NCBI GenBank assembly: GCA_002325785.1
Contig: DCSU01000049.1
Location: 184 to 30,811, forward strand
Direction: 5' to 3'
Source: Bacteroidales bacterium UBA1458
Lineage (GTDB): Bacteria; Bacteroidota; Bacteroidia; Bacteroidales; VadinHA17
Length of the DNA stretch: 30,628 bases
Part shown: positions 23,892 to 30,628 of the stretch, one piece after another
Layout: the number at the start of each line of letters is the position of its first letter
How positions within the stretch are numbered: position 1 is the first letter of the stretch
The notes under the pieces: model-generated
Told to the model about the DNA's origin: nothing
What the model saw: the letters and a program-made list of their open reading frames with translations, nothing else
The model's database searches: none
Translations under genes and position numbers: made by a program

Positions 23892-25067
23892 TTATTTCTT
23901 AAATGTGTAGGGATAGGTCATGTAGTTCATCCCCTTAATTACATTACCCTGAAAGTCAAACAGGGTATTGCAGTCCCACGCTGATCCAGTGCCCCATTTA
24001 TCTTTCATGTCCGACGTAATCCATGCCGGTTCCCAGTAGTGGATGCCAATGCCCCCGCCGTCAATTATCTCCTGTGTCAGTCTGACAAGGTAATTGTACT
24101 GTCCGGTCTGGTTAGCAGGATAATCTACCGTCAGCTTGTCGGTTCCCAAAATGTTATTATAACTGTCCGCATTGTTCAATGTCCACGGGTAAGCCGTCTC
24201 AACCACCATTACATCCTTCTTGGTGAGATCCTTGATATCAGCAATGTAATCACTGACATTATCAATCCCCACCGTTGACCAGAGATAATAGTATGAGATG
24301 CCTGCAATATCGTAATCGGTAAGCCCGGCAGCATCTATTCCTTGAAACCAGGATAAGGCATTTTCAGGCTGAGCAATATGAACTATAATCTTTGGCTTAA
24401 TAGCTGAAGAGAGAGCCGCATCTCTTACTGCCTTTATTGCTCCGTTAATGAGATAAACAAAATCTGCTGTCTTATCCCATCTGTTGCCCTGGGGCAGGAG
24501 AAACCCGGGATTGATTTCATTGCCTGTCTGCACGAACTCGGGCATGATATTCAAAGCTTCAAGTTTGTCAAGGGTCATCAGGGTATAATTATAAATGCTG
24601 TCATGCAGGAGTTCGAGCGACAGTCCTTCCCATGCGGCTGGAGTGACCTGCTTTGCGGGGTCAGCCCAAATGTCAGAGTAGTGAAAGTCAAGGCTCACGG
24701 CCATACCTTGGGCTTTTGCAGCCTGGATTCCCCTTTTAACATCATCAAAATCATTGTACATGCCTGCAATGGGCGGATTATAGACCTCACGTGTCCACCG
24801 TGGGTTATGCCAGAGCCTGAAGCGAATGGTGTTTGCCCCGTACTTCTTGAAAATAACATATGGATTTGTTATGTTCCCTGAATCCCTGTAAATACCGCCG
24901 TGTTCAATTATCTGGTTTACGTAAGAGAGATCAGCTCCCATTCCAAAATCCGATACAGAGTAGAATCTCCGGGAAGTATTATTCTGATCTCTGTCATTCT
25001 TTTCTTTGCCATTGCATGAAATAAGCATGGCTGACAATAGGAGTAAGATCGGATAATTTTTTATCAT
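23892..25067 (-). CDS. GH53 endo-beta-1,4-galactanase lipoprotein
   Basis: A 391-residue enzyme of glycoside hydrolase family 53, cutting beta-1,4-galactan of type I arabinogalactan. The lipobox LISC gives the lipidated Cys18, followed by a polar linker. Family blocks: GADLSYV (44-50), RFRLWHNP (82-89), DFHYSDIWADPAKQ (127-140), TGNEINPG with acid/base E184, and VVETAYPWT with nucleophile E290. Both catalytic Glu are intact, so it looks active. A terminator lies upstream between it and susE, and a weak promoter-like pair (TTTA, TACCTTTA on the minus strand, 25084-25116) precedes it, so it may form its own unit with the amylase 48 bp downstream. Its substrate does not fit a starch-only locus. 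Confidence 0.92.
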   Translation of the reverse strand: MIKNYPILLLLSAMLISCNGKEKNDRDQNNTSRRFYSVSDFGMGADLSYVNQIIEHGGIYRDSGNITNPYVIFKKYGANTIRFRLWHNPRWTREVYNPPIAGMYNDFDDVKRGIQAAKAQGMAVSLDFHYSDIWADPAKQVTPAAWEGLSLELLHDSIYNYTLMTLDKLEALNIMPEFVQTGNEINPGFLLPQGNRWDKTADFVYLINGAIKAVRDAALSSAIKPKIIVHIAQPENALSWFQGIDAAGLTDYDIAGISYYYLWSTVGIDNVSDYIADIKDLTKKDVMVVETAYPWTLNNADSYNNILGTDKLTVDYPANQTGQYNYLVRLTQEIIDGGGIGIHYWEPAWITSDMKDKWGTGSAWDCNTLFDFQGNVIKGMNYMTYPYTFKK

Positions 25068-25230
25068 AATATAATTTTGATTCTAAAGGTATGATGGAAC
25101 CACACATGCTTGTAAATTATATTTCTTCATGTTTGTGATTATGGTCAATCATGTGGTTTTCACAATTATAACTACTTTTCGTTATGGCAGGATAACTTAG
25201 TAATTTATGGCTTTGTAACGGGATTTTTAA

Positions 25231-25266
25231 AAAGAGGCTGCCGTTTTGAAAACAGACAGCCTCTTT
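25231..25266 (-). terminator. Terminator after susE
   Basis: AAAGAGGCTG (25231-25240) pairs perfectly with CAGCCTCTTT (25257-25266); inner pairing GTTT/AAAC extends the hairpin. On the minus strand the stem is followed by a T run. It would end or attenuate the susCDE transcript before the GH53 gene. Confidence 0.85.
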
Positions 25267-25292
25267 CTTATCAGCTTAATTTAGTTACATTT

Positions 25293-26390
25293 TTACTTAC
25301 CTGGCACCATTGAAACGCTTAATTCAGGAAGGTTCACTGTAATCTTATAAGTACCTGATGCTGCAACAACTTTAAAGTTCTTGTCACCATCATCTGCATT
25401 TGCAAGCAGAGGTGTAACAGTGCCATCTGCAAAATACGGGTAGTTATAAGATGTAGCCCATCCGGCCTGAGCAAAGAAGCGGAACGCATTATCATAAATA
25501 AAAGTTGTAGTTGCTTCCCATACTCCTTCTTTCTTCCAGGTCATCTTGACATACTGACCGGGATCCCAGCCCCAGGCACCACTACCTACACCAGCGCCGG
25601 TCATGAACATAACAGGCTCATCGACAGCTTCCATCGCAACCGTTTTTGCTGAGAGGTTTGCAGTGATCCTGTAATAACCTGTTGTTCCGAGGAATCTGAA
25701 ATTAGAATCTCCGTCACCAGCGTTTTCAAGTAAAGTAGCCGGAAATCCTCCGGTGAAATACGGGGCACTCCATGCGTCACCCCAGGCAGCATTCTTGAAG
25801 AACCTGAAAGTGCATTCAGCATCTGTATTAATAAAGTATCCGATTGTTGAATAAACATTGGGGGCAGTACTTAGCATTTCTACAGCAATAGCAGGATCCC
25901 ATCCGCCTGTTGCCTTACCTATCATGTAGATAGGCGGGAACGAGGTCAGATAAGGAGTGGCAGTTGCTGTAGCAATTGTAGAATAAACCGGATCAATGCT
26001 ACCGTTTATCACAGTCTTAACCCTGAATTCAACAGGTGAAGCAACGCCACCCTCAATAATATTTAACAGTGCTTTGTTAAGCTCTGCCTGAGTCAATCCA
26101 GCCTTAAGCGCATTGACTGTTACCAGATCTTGTGCAGAGGCGAAGCTATTATTGGCTTTATCTACCTGTAAAGTATAAGCCTGAGCAACAGGAATTCCAT
26201 AATCAACCTCAGCCCATGAAAATTTCACAGAGTCATTTTTGGTATCAAGTGATAAAACAATGGGTGAGGTAATGGTACCCATAGTATTTGGCACCACCGA
26301 ATCCAGCAGTTTGGGATTCTCCTTATCGGCTTCACAAGCCGCAAAGAAAACCGTTATAAAGATTAAGAATATCAGATTTACCTTTTTCAT
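25293..26390 (-). CDS. susE: SusE-like outer-membrane glycan-binding lipoprotein
   Basis: A 365-residue surface lipoprotein: lipobox FAAC with Cys19, followed by the acidic EADKEN stretch typical of surface-exported lipoproteins. An N-terminal Ig-like SusE domain (~30-150) is followed by two tandem, mutually similar binding domains (~153-257 and ~260-365). Both repeats carry a GWDP motif, an FRFF block, a PYF block and an 'L..A.DGD.NF' block, pointing to an internal duplication as in SusE/SusF, whose equivalents bind starch through aromatic platforms. Follows susD by 22 bp. The exact ligand is not certain given the adjacent GH53 gene. Confidence 0.9.
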   Translation of the reverse strand: MKKVNLIFLIFITVFFAACEADKENPKLLDSVVPNTMGTITSPIVLSLDTKNDSVKFSWAEVDYGIPVAQAYTLQVDKANNSFASAQDLVTVNALKAGLTQAELNKALLNIIEGGVASPVEFRVKTVINGSIDPVYSTIATATATPYLTSFPPIYMIGKATGGWDPAIAVEMLSTAPNVYSTIGYFINTDAECTFRFFKNAAWGDAWSAPYFTGGFPATLLENAGDGDSNFRFLGTTGYYRITANLSAKTVAMEAVDEPVMFMTGAGVGSGAWGWDPGQYVKMTWKKEGVWEATTTFIYDNAFRFFAQAGWATSYNYPYFADGTVTPLLANADDGDKNFKVVAASGTYKITVNLPELSVSMVPGK

Positions 26391-26412
26391 ATCTGTAATT
26401 TTTTAGAGTATA

Positions 26413-28008
26413 TCAATAGCCGGGGTTCTGATCTAAGTTGGGATTTGCTCCCATATCAGCATCCGGAATCGGATAGAGATTAAACTTGTCATCGGTTGCC
26501 AGACCTTCCTGTGTGCCACCTTTCCATGTCCATATGTAAGCTCCGCCGGTGAAGAGACCGTATCTGATCAGGTCAGTACGTCGGTAACCTTCCCAATAAA
26601 GCTCTCTGGCTCTCTCATCAAGAATAAAGCTGAGTGTCATATCACCCTCGGCAATGTTACCTGATGTTCCGTCATAAGCCTTAGTCCTGATGTCATTAAC
26701 ATAACCAAGTGCTGCTGAAGCACTCCCTCCGGTTCCGCCGCGCAGAACAGCCTCGGCATACATCAGGTATGCATCAGCGAGTCTGAAGACCGGCAGGTCA
26801 GTATCAGGATGTGTGCCATTCGAACCTGCACCACCTGTAGACTTCATATTGGTCCATTTTGTTACGGCATAGCCCCCGGTCCAATCGGTTAAACTGGCGA
26901 TCTCCTTTTTCTGACCATCCGTCCAGAACATTTTCCGCTTGTCAGAGTTATCAGCCGGGAATTTGTCGACAAACTGAGGCTTGGCTCTTAAGCCCCACCA
27001 TCCTCCGCTTACTCCATAATTAGCCGGAGTCATTGTGCCTCCAATTGAGGCATTGACGAGGAATGTCGTTCCGCCCCATGACCTGCTGTTCACACCATCA
27101 AAAGGAACTGCAAAGATGATACCGTCAGCTGTGTGGTTATCAGCCATGAACATGTGGGCATAGTTGTCCTCGAGAACATAACCTGCATCAATCACCTTCT
27201 TGGCATAAGTTATTGTCTCGGTATATTTTGCAGCTTTTTCATAGACTTCAGCGTTGAGATAGAGGCGTGCAAGAAGCATCCAGGCAGAAGCCCTGTCAAC
27301 ACGGCCATAGACATTGGTCTTTGGTGCCATAAGAACATTTTCAATATCCAGCAATTCACCCTCCACATAGTCAAAAAGATCGGCTCTTAAAATCTGTTCA
27401 GGAAGGAATGCGCCTACGCCATCTTCTTCAGTCACGAACGGAACGTTTCCGAACAAGTCAAGAGCATGATAATAACTTAAAGCCCTGAGAAACCTTGCTT
27501 CGGCTCTGTACAGGCCTATGGTTGTTTGCTGAGTTTCATCAAACCCGTATTCAGTCAGTTTTGCATCAGATGATTCACGTATGAATTCATTACAAAGTGC
27601 TATCTGGTAAAATATTCTTGAATACATTACCGTAGTGAATTCATTTGACGGAGAAAAGTTCATCTTAGCCAGGAGTGCGAGGCTGGCATCACCCCATCCG
27701 AGAACTGCTTCATCGGAGGGAAGTTCCTGTGCGTACCAGTACTCTCTCAGGTATTGACTGAAGCCCTCATCAAGACCTCTCAGATCCGCGTCTCCGTCAG
27801 GTCCTTTTTGTCCTGTGAGTGCAAGTCCTGCATATAATTTCGCAAGAACCTTTTCATAGTTATCAAAGTCATTGTACACCTTCTCTGATGAGAACACGTC
27901 AGGATCAAGAGGAAGGGTATCCAGATCTTTGAGACAGCCAGTGATAAACATTGAAGAGAAAATCACTGCTGCAGTCAAAATTTTATAATATTTTGTTTTC
28001 ATATCCAT
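26413..28008 (-). CDS. susD: SusD-like nutrient-binding outer-membrane lipoprotein
   Basis: A 531-residue RagB/SusD-family lipoprotein forming the lid of the SusC channel. The lipobox is ITGC with Cys25, followed by LKDLDTLPLDP. The TPR-like helical N-terminal part includes AEARFLRALSYYHALDLFG (about 168-186), the family signature, and the C-terminal part has RARELYWEGYRRTDLIRYG and ends with the usual YPIP...NPNLDQNPGY. Start: the ATG at 28008 or the one six bases later. Begins 12 bp after the susC stop. Length and motifs are normal for the family. Confidence 0.95.
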   Translation of the reverse strand: MDMKTKYYKILTAAVIFSSMFITGCLKDLDTLPLDPDVFSSEKVYNDFDNYEKVLAKLYAGLALTGQKGPDGDADLRGLDEGFSQYLREYWYAQELPSDEAVLGWGDASLALLAKMNFSPSNEFTTVMYSRIFYQIALCNEFIRESSDAKLTEYGFDETQQTTIGLYRAEARFLRALSYYHALDLFGNVPFVTEEDGVGAFLPEQILRADLFDYVEGELLDIENVLMAPKTNVYGRVDRASAWMLLARLYLNAEVYEKAAKYTETITYAKKVIDAGYVLEDNYAHMFMADNHTADGIIFAVPFDGVNSRSWGGTTFLVNASIGGTMTPANYGVSGGWWGLRAKPQFVDKFPADNSDKRKMFWTDGQKKEIASLTDWTGGYAVTKWTNMKSTGGAGSNGTHPDTDLPVFRLADAYLMYAEAVLRGGTGGSASAALGYVNDIRTKAYDGTSGNIAEGDMTLSFILDERARELYWEGYRRTDLIRYGLFTGGAYIWTWKGGTQEGLATDDKFNLYPIPDADMGANPNLDQNPGY

Positions 28009-28020
28009 TTCTTATTATGG

Positions 28021-30628
28021 TTATAAGGTTACGTTTACACCCAGCATGAAAATTCGCGGGCGTGGGTATAGGTTGTTATCAATACCGGAAGAGATCTCAG
28101 GATCAAGACCAGTGTACTTAGTAACAGTTATAAGGTTCTGTGCTGTACCATATAGCCTTACATTAAATTTGTCATTTAACAGGTTATTGAAGTTATAACC
28201 TACTGAAATGTTATCAAGTTTCAGGAACGAACCATTCTCCATATAGTAATCAGAAAAATATTGGGGATCCTGAAATTGAGTTTCCAGTACATTCGATACC
28301 CTGTTCTTGACGTAGCCTGAGTTTACCATCTGCAAATATCTGCCGTATTCAGAGTTAATGTTATTGTAAACGTAGTTCCCCAGGTTTATCCGACCATTGA
28401 ATGAAAAATCAAGGTTCTTATACCTGAACAGGGAGTTGAAACCCATGAATATTGTAGGCGCTGCTTTCTGATATCTGAACTTGTCACTATTGTTAAAAGA
28501 CAAGTCAGCATTACGGTCAACATAAAGACCCTCAATAGGTTTGCCTTCGGTATTATATACCTGTTGATAAACATAAAATGCATAAGACGGAGAGCCTACG
28601 CTATGGATTTGAATTTTGTTTCCAACGCCTCCACTGATGTCACCTACATAAACGCCCTGATATGTTGGAAGATCAACAATAGTCAGCTTTGTGATCTGAT
28701 TGACGTTATAGGTTGCGTTGAACCCAATCTCCCAGTCCACATTCGTTGATGTAATTGCCCTGGCGTTAATAGAAAATTCAATACCACGGTTTTCAAGGTC
28801 ACCAACATTGGTAACGATCAGGTCTGTCAGGTTGGTCCCGGCTGCAACAGGTATCTGATTGATAAGATCATTGGTCTTCCTGTAATAAAGATCCACATCA
28901 CCAGTGATACGGTCTTTCAGAAAACCATAGTCAAGACCTATGTTATAGGTAGATGTCTCTTCCCATTTAAGGTTCTTATCATATCCTGCCGGTCTGGCAG
29001 TCTGAACATATGTTGTTCCAAACTGGTAATAAGCACCAGGATCAGAAAAAGTATACTTTGCCTGGTATGGATAATTATCACTGGTAATATTCTGTTGCCC
29101 GGTGATCCCGTAGCCAAGTCTCAGTTTGAGATTTGATATTACATTATCTCCGAAGAAGTCTTCTTTGGATATATTCCATGCAAATGCTGCAGATGGGAAA
29201 AGACCCCATCTGGTCTCGGGAGCAAAACGGGATGACCCATCATCACGAAGTGTCAGTGTAAGGAGATATTTGTCATAAAGAACATAATTCACCCTTCCAA
29301 AGAACGATATAAGATAATTCTCTGTTTTATAGTTATCATTTGCATATATGTCCGCACCGGCAATTGAGATCTCCTTAGTCCATCCCTCTCCGTAGAAATG
29401 TTGCCATTCGTAACCGACAACAGCGTTGAGGCGGCTGTGATCTCCAAACTCACCCGTGTAATCAAAATAAAAGTCCAAAAGAGTATTGGTTCTATTTTCA
29501 TTATATTCTTTTAGCTCACCAAGGCCATGGTATCTGGCGAAATTTACGAAAGATCCAACTGGTACTGTTTGTGTGCCATCAGTGGTTGAGTTGTCAAGAC
29601 CAAGATTCAGTTTTGCCTTAAGTGCAGGGAAAAAATGAAGCTTATACTCAAGCATCAGGTTCCCCACCAATCTATTTACAGTTGCGTAGTCATCCTGATC
29701 ATAAAGCGATGTAAGAGGGTTCATGGGAGCTACGAATAATGGTGATCCATCAGGGTTGGTCCAGAGAAAATCTGTTGCCTGGGTGGGATCCATTTCAATT
29801 GATCCTCCGATAGCACCGCGGTTTGCAAAGAAGTTATTAATAACCATCCCTTTTGCATTCAGATCAATTTTCAGATGATCATCAAATAGAGAAGGAGAAA
29901 TGCTTAAAGCTCCGGTAAAACGTTCCAGATTGTCAGTTTTAAGAATCCCATCCTGATTTGTATAGCCTACGCTAACCCTGTAGGGGAACTTGCCAAGACC
30001 ACCGGAAAAGTTAATGTTATGGTCCTGGGCCAGAGCTGTTGTGTAAATTTCTTTCTGCCAATCAGTTGATGCTTCTCCCAGTAATGCCTGTGCTGCAGCG
30101 TCTGAGGCATATTTCGTTTGTATAATTTCGCGGAACTCATCAGCAGTGAATACATCCACATACTTTATAGGAGTACTTACTGAAACACTCCCGTTATAGT
30201 TCACCGTGAATGGTTTTCCTGATGCGCCTTTTTTGGTTGTAATGAGGATAACACCGTTTGAAGCTCTCGAACCATAGATAGCTGTCGCCGAAGCATCCTT
30301 GAGCACCGTGAAGGTCTCAATATCATTGGAATTTATCAGACTCAGATCAGATCTGCTCCCTGATGGATTGCCAGATATCGGCACACCGTCAATAACCAGA
30401 AGAGGGTCATTGCTTGCGCTCAGAGATGAACCTCCCCTGATTCGGATTTGAGATCCCTCTCCCGGAGCACCACCACCATTGGTAATTTGTACTCCCGCCA
30501 TTTTGCCCGCGATCAAAGATATTGGAGACGCGGTTTGAATTGGATTAAACTGCTTCTCAGAGACAGCCTTCACTGATCCGGTTGCATCCTCCCTGCGTAC
30601 AGTACCATAACCGATTACAACCACCTCA
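28021..30628 (-). CDS. susC: SusC-like TonB-dependent receptor (N-terminus outside window)
   Basis: The C-terminal ~868 residues of a SusC/RagA-type TonB-dependent channel; the gene runs off the right end, so the signal peptide, the carboxypeptidase-regulatory-like domain and the TonB box region are not seen. The visible part starts with EVVVIGYGT at the start of the plug, continues with GGGAPGEGSQIRIRGGSSL and PLLVIDGVPISG plus ASNGVILITTKKG (plug domain to ~130), then a long outer-membrane beta-barrel with many alternating aromatic strands, ending FMLGVNVTL with the hydrophobic C-terminal strand. Pairs with the susD gene 12 bp downstream for energy-driven oligosaccharide import. Confidence 0.96.
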   Translation of the reverse strand, partial: EVVVIGYGTVRREDATGSVKAVSEKQFNPIQTASPISLIAGKMAGVQITNGGGAPGEGSQIRIRGGSSLSASNDPLLVIDGVPISGNPSGSRSDLSLINSNDIETFTVLKDASATAIYGSRASNGVILITTKKGASGKPFTVNYNGSVSVSTPIKYVDVFTADEFREIIQTKYASDAAAQALLGEASTDWQKEIYTTALAQDHNINFSGGLGKFPYRVSVGYTNQDGILKTDNLERFTGALSISPSLFDDHLKIDLNAKGMVINNFFANRGAIGGSIEMDPTQATDFLWTNPDGSPLFVAPMNPLTSLYDQDDYATVNRLVGNLMLEYKLHFFPALKAKLNLGLDNSTTDGTQTVPVGSFVNFARYHGLGELKEYNENRTNTLLDFYFDYTGEFGDHSRLNAVVGYEWQHFYGEGWTKEISIAGADIYANDNYKTENYLISFFGRVNYVLYDKYLLTLTLRDDGSSRFAPETRWGLFPSAAFAWNISKEDFFGDNVISNLKLRLGYGITGQQNITSDNYPYQAKYTFSDPGAYYQFGTTYVQTARPAGYDKNLKWEETSTYNIGLDYGFLKDRITGDVDLYYRKTNDLINQIPVAAGTNLTDLIVTNVGDLENRGIEFSINARAITSTNVDWEIGFNATYNVNQITKLTIVDLPTYQGVYVGDISGGVGNKIQIHSVGSPSYAFYVYQQVYNTEGKPIEGLYVDRNADLSFNNSDKFRYQKAAPTIFMGFNSLFRYKNLDFSFNGRINLGNYVYNNINSEYGRYLQMVNSGYVKNRVSNVLETQFQDPQYFSDYYMENGSFLKLDNISVGYNFNNLLNDKFNVRLYGTAQNLITVTKYTGLDPEISSGIDNNLYPRPRIFMLGVNVTL

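Noticed and set aside
25136..25151. Inverted repeat TGATT-N6-AATCA upstream of the GH53 gene
   Set aside because: Only five bases per arm in AT-rich DNA, so chance is likely; no link to a known regulator.

Overview
The window reads as a chromosomal segment of a Bacteroidota member, probably a Bacteroidales-like or related polysaccharide-degrading, largely anaerobic lineage. The evidence is SusC/SusD/SusE proteins, a type IX secretion sorting domain on an amylase, a DUF6340 protein, promoters of the TTTG-N19/20-TAnnTTTG type, mostly absent Shine-Dalgarno sequences and a class I [4Fe-4S] fumarase. The species cannot be named from the sequence alone.

Left part (1-9.0 kb): the end of a DUF6340 gene and a GH92 alpha-mannosidase (+), a DsbD thiol:disulfide interchange protein (-), a PLP enzyme closely resembling sphingosine-1-phosphate lyase (+), and a four-gene peroxide-stress operon (+). 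The operon is a PerR-like repressor, a DUF454 membrane protein, a Dps-like thioferritin and a three-Cys Prx6-type peroxiredoxin. It has a consensus promoter, a perfect 7-1-7 palindromic operator between promoter and start codon, and a strong terminator at its end.

Middle (9.0-13.07 kb): asparagine synthetase B and class I fumarase, both on the minus strand. The two non-coding stretches beside fumarase (10673-11055 and 12673-13070) carry copies of one repeat element pointing away from the gene, with hairpins whose differences are compensatory, plus heptamer repeats of the (A/C)GGCAGT type. A related-looking repeat stretch lies in frame inside the neighbouring transporter gene.

Right part (13.07-30.63 kb): an alpha-glucan utilisation locus in two convergent halves. 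The plus-strand half is an inner-membrane disaccharide transporter, beta-phosphoglucomutase, GH65 maltose-type phosphorylase, a SusA-like neopullulanase and a GH13 lipoprotein, tightly packed with two ATGA overlaps. The minus-strand half is SusC (cut by the window end), SusD, SusE, a terminator, a GH53 endo-galactanase lipoprotein and a large GH13 amylase with a T9SS sorting domain. Inferred flow: the secreted amylase and surface Sus proteins cut and bind the glucan, SusCD imports oligosaccharides, periplasmic GH13 enzymes shorten them, the transporter moves maltose inward, phosphorylase makes glucose plus beta-glucose-1-phosphate, and PgmB converts the latter to glucose-6-phosphate. The GH53 enzyme does not fit a pure starch locus.

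I saw no tRNA, rRNA, CRISPR array, insertion sequence or prophage gene. No wholly new enzyme system is evident. The strongest leads are the PerR operon with its operator, the outward-facing repeat elements around fumarase, and the repeat captured inside the transporter.
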